From: a virus
Length of the DNA stretch: 64,000 bases
Reading direction: 5' to 3' (one strand)
IMG/VR virus record: IMGVR_UViG_3300027782_000068
Span: 1 to 64,000 of that record
Shown: one piece after another, positions 41,671 to 49,301 of the stretch
How the letters are laid out: every line of letters starts with the position of its first letter
Position numbering within the stretch: position 1 is the first letter of the stretch
Notes under the pieces: generated by a model
What the model was told of the DNA's origin: nothing
Database searches by the model: none
What the model saw: the letters and a program-made list of their open reading frames with translations, nothing else
Translations under genes and position numbers: made by a program

Positions 41671-42383
41671 GGAAATAATAATTTTTCTAATATCGGTCTA
41701 TAATCCCTCGATTTAATTATTTTAGCAGACCCTGAACCAGGCAGATTTATCAATATACCATGGCTCAATTTGATGTTTAAATTGCGCTCCAATATTAGTC
41801 TATATAAACTTAACTGTATACTATAATGGTTTAATGAACAGTCTTCAAGTCCGTTGAATGGGCTCTTCATCTTTTCATATTTATTATCTAATTTTACGGT
41901 GCCGGTCTTCCAGTCTAATAAAGAAGTTACTAATTTGCCATTATATTCTAATTGTATAAGAGCGTCTATTCTGCCAGCAACTTTTGCGGTAGTGTCTCCG
42001 ATAACCCATTCGGTTTTTAGAGTAGTAGCATTGTACTTCTGTTTTAAATCGTCCCAGAGTTTTTTGGCTACTTTAACTTCATGTGGTAAACCTGCGATGT
42101 CTATATCTTCGCCTTTTATTATCATTTCGGCGGCATTGTGGACTATAGTTCCTTTTTCTAAGCTTACTTTTCCTTTAGCATCCCAACGCTCTATGATCGT
42201 TTGTTGGCTTACGCCTTCTTTCTTTGCACTATGCTTGCTCCATCTGTCTGTATCGAAAGGTTGCTTGTATTTAGATAGATATTGAGTTACTGACACAAGT
42301 CTTTCGTCGCCGAACCAATAAGAATGATTCTCATCGATATATGTTATTTCGTCGAATTTAGTGGTTTCGAATATTTCTTTCAT
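41667..42383 (-). CDS. PD-(D/E)XK (RecB/Cas4-like) nuclease
   Basis: 238 residues with the motifs of the RecB/Cas4 nuclease superfamily: GTIVHNAAEM, then GRIDALIQL (catalytic Asp), then LLDWKTGT (D-x-K) and QLSLYRLILE (the QxxxY motif). No cysteine cluster of the Cas4 type was seen. These are common in T4-like marine phages and probably process DNA ends in replication or recombination. It lies alone on the minus strand between plus-strand genes and has no strong ribosome site. Confidence 0.85.
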   Translation of the reverse strand: MKEIFETTKFDEITYIDENHSYWFGDERLVSVTQYLSKYKQPFDTDRWSKHSAKKEGVSQQTIIERWDAKGKVSLEKGTIVHNAAEMIIKGEDIDIAGLPHEVKVAKKLWDDLKQKYNATTLKTEWVIGDTTAKVAGRIDALIQLEYNGKLVTSLLDWKTGTVKLDNKYEKMKSPFNGLEDCSLNHYSIQLSLYRLILERNLNIKLSHGILINLPGSGSAKIIKSRDYRPILEKLLFP

Positions 42384-42410
42384 TATTTTGATGCTCTATG
42401 TATATATTGT

Positions 42411-42548
42411 ATGGAAGAAGAGATAGATCTAACTATTACTGATAGCGAACCGGCCAAGCAGGCCAAAAAGGTCAAAGAGGTACCGCTTTATTATGAGGAT
42501 GCTGACGAAGATGCTGGCGGGTTTATACAGGATCTTGATTACAAGTAA
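42411..42548 (+). CDS. Small acidic protein
   Basis: 45 residues from the ATG at 42411, very acidic (MEEEIDLTITDSEPAKQ; YYEDADEDAGGFIQDLDY). Divergent from the nuclease gene, 27 bases away; overlaps the end of the next, minus-strand gene by 26 bases. Short, and only coding-like composition supports it; small acidic phage proteins are often DNA mimics or inhibitors, but nothing specific points to that. Confidence 0.5.
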   Translation: MEEEIDLTITDSEPAKQAKKVKEVPLYYEDADEDAGGFIQDLDYK

Positions 42549-42903
42549 CCTCATTTTCTAATTTTTCTATATAATCCGTTATTACGTGTTCATCGTCTAT
42601 CAGATTAATATTACCTTTTGTGTCGCCTGAAACGATGTTTGGATTTATTGTTACGTAAATTAGTTCTTGGTGCAGACTAGCTATTGTTTGAAGCATTTCT
42701 ATAAGGTGTTTTTTATTTGTGCAGAGATTTGCATGGATGCTTAAATCATCCTTGTAAGTAGCTTCAATCGCTGACTGAAAAGCATTTGCCATTTCGCTGT
42801 CTGTATAAATCGGAAGATAATATTTCGAATCTTTCTCATATGAAAAAATTTTATGATACTTTTCAAATAATCCACAGCTGAATATTATGTAATATTCTTT
42901 CAT
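42523..42903 (-). CDS. Hypothetical protein
   Basis: 126 residues, no recognised family. Aromatic N-terminus (MKEYYIIFSCGLFEKYHK), then mixed alpha/beta (ELIYVTINPNIVSGDTKGN). The minus-strand sequence before its ATG contains AGGAGATAGACC, a good ribosome site. The 48 bases to the next, divergent plus gene hold GGTATATAC, a possible shared promoter element. Confidence 0.65.
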   Translation of the reverse strand: MKEYYIIFSCGLFEKYHKIFSYEKDSKYYLPIYTDSEMANAFQSAIEATYKDDLSIHANLCTNKKHLIEMLQTIASLHQELIYVTINPNIVSGDTKGNINLIDDEHVITDYIEKLENEVTCNQDPV

Positions 42904-42951
42904 TGGTCTATCTCCTCTAGGTATATACTTTACGCTTAAAAGGAGTGCAAA

Positions 42952-43221
42952 ATGGATAAGAAAACACCATATCCCGGTTTTAACCCCAGTTTTAAAAATG
43001 TTAAGAAGAGAAATGGGAATTTTAGGACTGTGCTCGTGCTGGAAGTGCTAAGCAAGAAGCAATTAACACAGACCATTAAGGCATTGATCGGTGAGCAGGT
43101 TGAAGCCAAGCTAGAACAGCTGATGGGCCGGAATGGCCTAGTCGATTATGATGTGGTTTCTGATGATCGTTTTGATGTATTGTTGCAAGATGGATTGCGT
43201 ATGGTTTCAGAAGGGTATTGA
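42952..43221 (+). CDS. Hypothetical small protein
   Basis: 89 residues with a basic N-terminus (NPSFKNVKKRNGNFR) and a helical middle (KQLTQTIKALIGEQVEAKLE). Not recognised. Preceded by AAAAGGAG eight bases before the ATG, one of the best ribosome sites in this stretch, so probably well translated. Starts a run of plus-strand genes that leads into thyX and dut. Confidence 0.65.
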   Translation: MDKKTPYPGFNPSFKNVKKRNGNFRTVLVLEVLSKKQLTQTIKALIGEQVEAKLEQLMGRNGLVDYDVVSDDRFDVLLQDGLRMVSEGY

Positions 43222-43279
43222 CAGAGCCATTAGAGTTTGTTACAGGAGTATCAGACGCATTAAAATTACTGGAGGATAT

Positions 43280-43936
43280 ATGGAAGGTAGATACAGAATA
43301 TTAAACATTGATGGTTCGATAAGTTCAAAGCTATATGATCTAATCGAGGAAACTTCGACCCAAAGGGCGACTTTGCGGTCGGTTGGTGAAAGCAAAGAGA
43401 TCTTAGTCCATAAAAATAGAATGATTCCAGTAGATAAAGTCGATAGTGCGGTGTGTATCGTGTCAGGCGGTGTTGAGTTAGCAATTTGCCCCAAATGTCT
43501 AACGATTAGCAAGAAGGCTCTTGGCCGCGACAATTTTTCATGTGAACGTGGGTGTGGTAATTATCCTTATCATAACCTAGGTTCCAATGGTCTAGCTTTA
43601 AGGAGTAGAAAGATAATGGAATTGAAGAATAAAAATGTTTTCAACATAGAAGATGTTAAAAAGTATCCTGATTTTCGTGTTTGGAGCAAATTGAACAAAT
43701 TTAATCATCCAAACATCGATTCTAGATCTATTATAATCCTGCATTTTTCGGATAAGCCAAGAAAATTACAATTTAATACCTATAATGGCTCTCTAGGTAA
43801 AAAATCACCACCATTGCCTTTAGAAGCTTTTGATAAAAATGACGCTCCTCAGGGAAAATGCCCTTGGTCGATTATCGCCAGTGTCGAAGCTGAAGAAAAT
43901 CGATTAAAAGAGTCAGGTTATGAGCGCTCTATCTAG
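43280..43936 (+). CDS. Hypothetical zinc-ribbon protein
   Basis: 218 residues from the ATG at 43280 (GGAGGA four bases upstream). CPKCLTISKKALGRDNFSC with a following ERGCG gives four cysteines in a zinc-ribbon arrangement near residues 74-96. The rest is basic and rich in aromatics, and a KYPDFRVWSKLNKF segment looks like a nucleic-acid-binding patch. Function unknown; could be a transcription or translation modulator. Confidence 0.65.
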   Translation: MEGRYRILNIDGSISSKLYDLIEETSTQRATLRSVGESKEILVHKNRMIPVDKVDSAVCIVSGGVELAICPKCLTISKKALGRDNFSCERGCGNYPYHNLGSNGLALRSRKIMELKNKNVFNIEDVKKYPDFRVWSKLNKFNHPNIDSRSIIILHFSDKPRKLQFNTYNGSLGKKSPPLPLEAFDKNDAPQGKCPWSIIASVEAEENRLKESGYERSI

Positions 43937-43945
43937 GAGATCGCA

Positions 43946-44230
43946 ATTTCTGAAGATGAATTATCAGAAATCAATAAGAAGTACACTGCTATCCTTGAAG
44001 ACATAAAGATGTTAGAGGAAATGATTGCTTTATTGCCTTCTAAGACAGCACTCGAACTTAGAAGTGTTTTTAGCAAAATTATGCGCGATATTGCCGTTTG
44101 CCATAAAGGTTTAGCGATACTTGCTAAAGAAAAAGTGGATTCATTAGTATCTGATTTGAATTATATGTCGTTTGATCTTGAAGCCACAAGGAGAGAGCGT
44201 GATGAATATAAAAGAAAGCTTGGCGAATAA
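43946..44230 (+). CDS. Small coiled-coil protein, possible ATT start
   Basis: The clear coding part runs from the ATG at 44009 (73 residues), but that ATG has no ribosome site. Just upstream AGGAGA (43935-43940) sits six bases before an in-frame ATT at 43946, which would give 94 residues starting SEDELSEINKKY and continuing the same helical, acidic pattern. ATT starts are rare (infC is the known case), so this is an inference. The protein is all-helical (EKVDSLVSDLNYMSFDLEA; RRERDEYKRK). Overlaps the next gene by 29 bases. Confidence 0.5.
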   Translation: MSEDELSEINKKYTAILEDIKMLEEMIALLPSKTALELRSVFSKIMRDIAVCHKGLAILAKEKVDSLVSDLNYMSFDLEATRRERDEYKRKLGE

Positions 44231-45218
44231 TTTAAAGCGAGAATCGATTCTAATCACCGGTGGCGCCGGCTTTTTGGGCAATAAAGTTGCCCAATGCTTC
44301 ATGGAAAATGGCTTTGGCTCTGAGTTCGTTAGAGGACAAAAAGCTAAACCTAATAATGTCTACATTAATCGCTCAGTATTATTTGATCTTACGATTGAAT
44401 CTCATGTTTCTGAATTATTTAGCAGATTGTCTCCGACTGTCGTTATTCATCTTGCCGCAGCTGTCGGCGGGATTGGTGCAAATCAAAAAACGCCTGGGTC
44501 TTTTTTTTATAAAAATGCTATGATGGGCATACTGATGCAGGAGTATGCTAGAAGACATAATGTTAGAAAATTCGTTACTGTCGGCACTGTCTGCTCCTAT
44601 CCTAAATTTACAGCATCTCCATTTAAAGAATCAGATATTTGGAATGGCTATCCAGAAGAGACAAATGCGGCTTACGGTATTGCAAAAAAGGCTTTGCTTG
44701 TACAAAGCCAAGCCTATCGCCAAGAGTATGGTTTTAATGGAATACATTTGTTACCAGCTAATCTATATGGTCCACTTGATAATTTCGATGATAGCACGTC
44801 GCATGTTATTCCAGCAATTATCAAAAAGGTTTATGAGGCTAAAATAAACAAAGCAGACCATGTCGTAGTATGGGGCGATGGCTCACCGACCAGAGAATTT
44901 TTATATGTGGATGATGCTGCAAAAGGCATAGTCCAAGCCACAGCGGTTTACGATGATCCAGAGCCGATAAATCTTGGGTCAGGAAAAGAAATAAGTATAA
45001 AAGATTTAACGATCAAGATAGCACAATTAATGGAGTACGAAGGTCTAATAAAATATGATACTTCTAGGCCAAACGGACAGCCCCGAAGAAGCTTAGATAG
45101 TACCCAAGCGGCGCTAAAATTTAATTTCGAAGCGACCACTGACTTTGACTCAGGTCTCAAGATAACTATTGATTGGTATATCAACCACATTACATCTATT
45201 GGAGCAGACAGAAAATAA
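44202..45218 (+). CDS. NAD-dependent epimerase/GDP-fucose synthase-like protein
   Basis: 338 residues from the ATG at 44202 (AAGGAGAGAG upstream). ITGGAGFLGNKVA is the NAD(P)-binding loop; VGTVCSYP holds the catalytic Ser and YGIAKKAL is the YxxxK pair of short-chain dehydrogenases; HLAAAVGGIGAN and WGDGSPTREFLYVDD are typical of GDP-L-fucose synthase (Fcl) and close relatives, which epimerise and reduce a GDP-sugar. It may supply the glycosyltransferases of the island 23 kb away. Lies directly before thyX with no gap. Confidence 0.85.
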   Translation: MNIKESLANNLKRESILITGGAGFLGNKVAQCFMENGFGSEFVRGQKAKPNNVYINRSVLFDLTIESHVSELFSRLSPTVVIHLAAAVGGIGANQKTPGSFFYKNAMMGILMQEYARRHNVRKFVTVGTVCSYPKFTASPFKESDIWNGYPEETNAAYGIAKKALLVQSQAYRQEYGFNGIHLLPANLYGPLDNFDDSTSHVIPAIIKKVYEAKINKADHVVVWGDGSPTREFLYVDDAAKGIVQATAVYDDPEPINLGSGKEISIKDLTIKIAQLMEYEGLIKYDTSRPNGQPRRSLDSTQAALKFNFEATTDFDSGLKITIDWYINHITSIGADRK

Positions 45219-46016
45219 ATGAATAGTCGAATCGAACGCGTGTTTCCGACCGCTTATCTTATAGGCCAAACTACATTGGACTTAGATCAATTGACAAAGT
45301 ATTTAGAAGATACTGATGCCAAGCCATTTGTTAGAGAGATCGAAGAAGCTAGATTTTCTGGTGTGTCTGATATGGAGATTATTTGTTCTGTATATGCTAA
45401 GTTATGTTACAAGTCATTCGTTGTTGGGACAAATAAAAACATCACTAGAACAAGATCCATAAAGGATAATATTAAAGGCTGTTTTGATGTCAAGCATGGT
45501 AGTATCTTTGAACATGTATTCTTTAATTTTATTATTAGAGACTGTTCAAGGATTTTTACCCATGAACTTGTTAGGCACAGAGTCGGTACTGCGTTTAGTC
45601 AAAATTCTGGTCGTTACATCAGAGAGGATGTTATACGTGTTGTTCTTAGCCCAGATATAGAGCATTCAAAAAAGATCGACGCTATCTTAGAGAATATCTG
45701 CGCCGGTTACGATGAATTAGATTATGAATTAGATATCGATTCTACTATAAGGTTCGACGAAAAGAAAAAATTAACCAGTTCTATCAGGCGAATCCTGCCT
45801 AATATGTGTGCTAATGACATAGGTTTTACTGTCAATGTCCGAGAATTAAGACACATACTTTTGATGCGTACTTCCCGCCATGCAGAATGGGAAATGCGGT
45901 ATGTTTTTGACAAGATTTATAAATTATTACTGCCAAAATATGGCGCTTTTTTCCATGGTTTACATGTAGGGCCACATGAGGGATATGTAGAGATTACTGA
46001 GGAGCCTTATGTATAA
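45219..46016 (+). CDS. thyX: Flavin-dependent thymidylate synthase ThyX
   Basis: 265 residues. The ThyX motif is at 119-133, RHRVGTAFSQNSGRY, giving dUMP-binding Arg and Ser residues, and the C-terminal part has RELRHILLMRTSRHAEWEMR. It makes dTMP from dUMP using FAD and methylene-tetrahydrofolate. The classic form is RHR-x7-S; here eight residues separate RHR from the Ser, one more than usual. Stop and start overlap dut by eight bases, so thymidylate production and dUTP removal are coupled, fitting a phage that makes its own dTTP. Confidence 0.95.
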   Translation: MNSRIERVFPTAYLIGQTTLDLDQLTKYLEDTDAKPFVREIEEARFSGVSDMEIICSVYAKLCYKSFVVGTNKNITRTRSIKDNIKGCFDVKHGSIFEHVFFNFIIRDCSRIFTHELVRHRVGTAFSQNSGRYIREDVIRVVLSPDIEHSKKIDAILENICAGYDELDYELDIDSTIRFDEKKKLTSSIRRILPNMCANDIGFTVNVRELRHILLMRTSRHAEWEMRYVFDKIYKLLLPKYGAFFHGLHVGPHEGYVEITEEPYV

Positions 46017-46569
46017 AATAACTTTAGAAAGGCTAAATGGTAACGATTTGCCGCTGCCGAAATTCGAGACAAGCGGCTCAGCGTGTTTTGACATATCAGC
46101 ATGTTTAACACGCCGGATGTCTGAATGCTTACTAAATGGAAGAAAAAAGCATTTTTTATATAATGCATATGCTACAAATTTAAGGAAGTATATCGAAGCA
46201 CTAGACGATATTACTTCTGAAGAATCAGAAATGTCTCGGTTATATATTCATCCCACCGAAACCATTTTGATACCGACTGGATATAAAGCATCATTTGCTT
46301 CAGATTTAGTGTTAAAATTATATATCAGATCTTCTATCGGTTTAAATGGTCTCAATCTAGCTAACCAAGTAGGGATCGTTGATTCTGATTATCGTGGTGA
46401 GATCTTTATTTCTATAAAAAACAATTCCGATATCGCCCAAACTATAAACCACGGTGACCGTATCGCCCAAGCAATGCTCGAATGTATAGTTAAACCAGAG
46501 ATCATTGCTGGTGTCGTTGATCACACAGCGCGCAATGATGGTGGTTTTGGCTCTACCGGAAGAAAATGA
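46009..46569 (+). CDS. dut: dUTP diphosphatase (dUTPase)
   Basis: 186 residues. Motif I is GSACFDISA, motifs II-III are RSSIGLNGL and NQVGIVDSDYRGEI, motif IV HGDRIAQAML, and motif V RNDGGFGSTG at the C-terminus. It hydrolyses dUTP to dUMP, the substrate of ThyX encoded just before. It is longer than the usual 140-150 residues because of about 40 extra residues between motifs I and II (RKKHFLYNAYATNLRKYIEA). Trimer formation is expected for this family. Confidence 0.95.
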   Translation: MYKITLERLNGNDLPLPKFETSGSACFDISACLTRRMSECLLNGRKKHFLYNAYATNLRKYIEALDDITSEESEMSRLYIHPTETILIPTGYKASFASDLVLKLYIRSSIGLNGLNLANQVGIVDSDYRGEIFISIKNNSDIAQTINHGDRIAQAMLECIVKPEIIAGVVDHTARNDGGFGSTGRK

Positions 46570-46892
46570 TAATGAGGGGCGCATATAAAATAGCAAAGCC
46601 GGCCTACAATGCTCTACTTGAAGCAAACAATTTTACATTAAATCAATATTGTAATCTAAAACCCAAAAATATACAAGAGATCATAGAGAAAGTGCCTGGC
46701 ACCGGCGATCGTACCGTTAGGCATATGCTAAATGTCGGCCCACGTAATGCTACTGAAACCGATATATTAAATTATTATGTTTGGAATGTCGCTACACCAA
46801 GAATAAGAGCAGAGAATGATTTGGCGAAGTTACATAGCACTAAAAAGAATTCTGTTTTTAAGACAAGAGATGAAGAAATTGATTGCGATTAG
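46566..46892 (+). CDS. Hypothetical basic protein with HhH-like motif
   Basis: 108 residues. IIEKVPGTGDRTVRHML resembles a helix-hairpin-helix DNA-binding motif; the rest is basic at the start and mixed later. The start overlaps the dut stop (ATGA). No enzyme family recognised. A small DNA-binding accessory factor is the most likely role; this rests on the motif alone. Confidence 0.6.
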   Translation: MIMRGAYKIAKPAYNALLEANNFTLNQYCNLKPKNIQEIIEKVPGTGDRTVRHMLNVGPRNATETDILNYYVWNVATPRIRAENDLAKLHSTKKNSVFKTRDEEIDCD

Positions 46893-47056
46893 GATTTTTT
46901 AGGGCGTTTTGGCTTGGTTTTTTTATTACCTCCGTTTCGATGCCATTCATATGGGTCACCAATACTACTAATATCGTACTCGCTAGGATTTTGCCGATCC
47001 AAGAACGTAGTCGGGGATTTATATTGGATTTCATTGATTATTTCTTTAATCTTCAT
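46889..47056 (-). CDS. Small basic protein on the opposite strand (tentative)
   Basis: 55 residues from the ATG at 47056, N-terminus MKIKEIINEI, C-terminus very basic (NGGNKKTKPKRPKKS). It fills the only gap between plus-strand genes here (46892 to 47069), its stop overlaps the previous gene by four bases, and the composition looks like small structural proteins of T4-like phages. No good ribosome site was seen. The plus-strand frame from 46883 over the same bases looks non-coding before 47069. Confidence 0.4.
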   Translation of the reverse strand: MKIKEIINEIQYKSPTTFLDRQNPSEYDISSIGDPYEWHRNGGNKKTKPKRPKKS

Positions 47057-47068
47057 GGAGTATTTTTG

Positions 47069-47296
47069 ATGATTGAAAATTTCGAAGCTTCTTTCTCCGT
47101 TTGGACACTGGATGGGAAAGACTATTTTGAGTTTAACAGCGATGGTATAATAATTCATAGATTGGATACTGAGCAGGCGGCTATTGATGTGGCTAAGGAT
47201 AAAACAGCCCACCACTGGTTATTGCTAGATGATGATAAAGATAAATATACTGCAGGAGGCACCAATGACTCAAAAAAGATTTTCAAGCGTAGATGA
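47069..47296 (+). CDS. Hypothetical small protein
   Basis: 75 residues from the ATG at 47069 (GGAG eight bases upstream); the upstream extension to 46883 is hydrophobic and unlikely. MIENFEASFSVWTLDGKDYF suggests a small beta-rich protein, with a Lys/Asp-rich C-terminus (LLLDDDKDKYTAGGTNDSKK). Overlaps the neck-protein gene by 32 bases. Not recognised. Confidence 0.55.
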   Translation: MIENFEASFSVWTLDGKDYFEFNSDGIIIHRLDTEQAAIDVAKDKTAHHWLLLDDDKDKYTAGGTNDSKKIFKRR

Positions 47297-47891
47297 TATC
47301 CCTGACTTTATGACGGCGGCCAAGGATTTTAGGAGTGATATAGAACAAACCAATTCACCGCTTTCATTGTTTGACAATGAAGCGCCAGATTTAAAAATGG
47401 CAAGAAAATTAGTCGATGAGAGCATAAATATAGTCGGCGCAGAAGTTAACATTTTTTTAAGAACAAATAATGATGACGTTAGTGAAGTGTGGGAAGAAGA
47501 CGCCGACCCTACATATTGGAATCCATTTAAGATCAAAGCATTTTTTAAGCCTTCTCCGATAGAGTTAGAACTAAAAAAATCTGGTGTAGATGTAGAAAAT
47601 AAAATGGAAATATCTCTAAGCCACAGACAAATATATATGGTCTGCCGCGAAAGGATGTTGCGGGCTGGTGATGTGATTAGAATTCCTTACAATAGCGCTC
47701 AAGTAGACTTAGCACCTCGTTTCTTTAGAGTAACCAACGCTGCACCTTCCGGCAATTTCCGCTATAATTGGCTTTATCTTTCGTGTAAGTTAGAATCTAT
47801 TACTGCTGATATCACTGTAAGACCTATAAAAGATATAGTGGGCGATATAGAAATAATTAAGACCAATGGAGCTTACCGTGAGTCTCTCTGA
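47265..47891 (+). CDS. Probable neck/head-closure protein
   Basis: 208 residues from the ATG at 47265 (AGGAGG upstream). A disordered, acidic N-terminus is followed by a beta-rich domain: EISLSHRQIYMVCRERMLRA, then GDVIRIPYNS and PRFFRVTNAAPSGNFRYNWL. The pattern resembles head-closure/neck proteins of contractile-tailed phages, and it opens the neck-tail cluster just before a small protein, the tail terminator and the sheath. Assignment leans on position and general pattern. Confidence 0.45.
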   Translation: MTQKRFSSVDDIPDFMTAAKDFRSDIEQTNSPLSLFDNEAPDLKMARKLVDESINIVGAEVNIFLRTNNDDVSEVWEEDADPTYWNPFKIKAFFKPSPIELELKKSGVDVENKMEISLSHRQIYMVCRERMLRAGDVIRIPYNSAQVDLAPRFFRVTNAAPSGNFRYNWLYLSCKLESITADITVRPIKDIVGDIEIIKTNGAYRESL

Positions 47892-48174
47892 TGATATAAG
47901 GAAAATGAAATTATTGGCTATGGCTAAAATAAAAGAGATTATACCAGCTGTATCTGAAGGTATAAAGGACGAATTTAAATCCAAAATGGATATTCAAGTA
48001 GAAATTTCGGATTCTACAGATAATGCTGGTATAGTAGAAAAGGTGTTGGTTGGTAAAAAAGAATATCCGACGGTCGATGAGCTTAAAGCCCAAAAAACCG
48101 ACACTGAACATTATATAAGAGATTTAGATGCCACCAAAATCACAGAAATGGTAAAAACCTATGGCGCTCTATGA
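47878..48174 (+). CDS. Hypothetical neck/tail-associated protein
   Basis: 98 residues from a GTG at 47878, which has GGAG six bases upstream; an ATG at 47866 would overlap that site. Helical and lysine-rich (KIKEIIPAVSEGIKDEFKSK), ending KTYGAL. It overlaps both neighbours by 14 bases, so the three are translated together. Its place between a neck-like protein and a gp15-like terminator suggests a connector or assembly role. Confidence 0.65.
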   Translation: MSLSDDIRKMKLLAMAKIKEIIPAVSEGIKDEFKSKMDIQVEISDSTDNAGIVEKVLVGKKEYPTVDELKAQKTDTEHYIRDLDATKITEMVKTYGAL

Positions 48175-48937
48175 TTTTAATCATGATACCACTATAAATC
48201 CGCAAACGCTGCAAAATGTTCCCTTCGGGCTTCCAAGGGATGCAGCAGTGAGCCAGCTTAGCGACAGTCAGGGCGGCAGACTGACATTAACGGGCGATGA
48301 ATATAAAACTTATCCTCAATACGTTGAGGATTTTATTACGCCTGGGTTCAGGGCGCTTGACGAAGCAGTTAAGCAATATTGGACCGGTATAAGGGTTCCT
48401 ACTAAAGATGCCTACAGATTCATGAAGGTTAGGATAGCTGGCGGTAGCAAATCGATTTTAGTCTGGCGAGGAGATTTAAAAGACGGTAGAACCAAATTAC
48501 CTGTCGCTGCTATTAGCCGGACGTCGCACGAATTTAATAAAGATAAATTTAGTCCTACTTATTTATCAATGGGTAATAGGTATTTAAACACCTCTGGTTC
48601 TATGGTGGCAAAGCTTTATCGTCCAGTTCCCTACAATGTTACCTATGAAATGGGTGTCTGGGCTGAACACAAGAGAGATGCAGAGTACATATTATATCAA
48701 GTTTTGACGCGTTTTAATCCATTGGCAGAGCTGCGAATGTTCGACGGGAAGCTTGTCGGAAATGTGCAGATGAAGTTAAACAGTGCCGCTGATAATAGTG
48801 ATAAAGAAATAGGCAATGATTCTATGGCCAAGGTTAAATATGATTTCAGTTTTACAGCGGAAGCTTGGTTGCCATTGCCTCAAGTGGTGGTACCAACCGT
48901 TGTCGGCCAAGTAACAGCATATTATACACCTACTTAA
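48161..48937 (+). CDS. gp15: gp15-like tail terminator / sheath stabiliser
   Basis: 258 residues. FMKVRIAGGSK and YRPVPYNVTYEMGVWAEHKRD, then YILYQVLTRFNPLAELRMFD and KVKYDFSFTAEAWLPLP follow T4 gp15 (whose equivalents read SPIKMIYELSIFTRYEDD and IVEQILPYFQP). gp15 caps the tail tube and sheath and joins the tail to the neck. Position directly before the sheath gene supports the call. Similar in length to T4 gp15 (272). Confidence 0.75.
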   Translation: MALYDFNHDTTINPQTLQNVPFGLPRDAAVSQLSDSQGGRLTLTGDEYKTYPQYVEDFITPGFRALDEAVKQYWTGIRVPTKDAYRFMKVRIAGGSKSILVWRGDLKDGRTKLPVAAISRTSHEFNKDKFSPTYLSMGNRYLNTSGSMVAKLYRPVPYNVTYEMGVWAEHKRDAEYILYQVLTRFNPLAELRMFDGKLVGNVQMKLNSAADNSDKEIGNDSMAKVKYDFSFTAEAWLPLPQVVVPTVVGQVTAYYTPT

Positions 48938-48948
48938 GAGAATAAATA

Positions 48949-49263
48949 ATGGAAGACAGAAAGAAAAAACAAAAATCTAATAAAATAGTTAGACGTCCTT
49001 CTGTACAGGACGCTGTTATTGAGGACGTTAAATCTACAAGAATGGTTAGAGTTTTTAACAGTTGCAAACAGATGATTCCACTTCAAATGCGCCCCCCCGG
49101 CACGAGCTTTTATCGTTATGAACAACAAATTCGTCTAAATCCTGGACAGCATGCTTTATTGCCCCTCGACCATTTAAGAGAAGACCAGATGGAAAATCTT
49201 CAAAAAAAGGGATTTATTAAGATAATCTATGATTCTGGTTCGAAAAATTCTAAGCAAAATTAA
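48949..49263 (+). CDS. Hypothetical virion-associated protein
   Basis: 104 residues with a very basic N-terminus (MEDRKKKQKSNKIVRRPS) and a compact beta-type end (LNPGQHALLPLDHLREDQME, then LQKKGFIKII). Sits between the terminator and the sheath, so a small tail or neck component is likely. No family recognised. Confidence 0.65.
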   Translation: MEDRKKKQKSNKIVRRPSVQDAVIEDVKSTRMVRVFNSCKQMIPLQMRPPGTSFYRYEQQIRLNPGQHALLPLDHLREDQMENLQKKGFIKIIYDSGSKNSKQN

Positions 49264-49301
49264 TGTAAGTTGGAACAGCATTAAAAAAAGAGGAGTTAAA
49301 T

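Noticed and set aside
46883-47068. N-terminal extension of the plus-strand gene at 47069
   Set aside because: The ATG at 47069 has a good GGAG site, while the extension is hydrophobic and unlike the rest of the protein.
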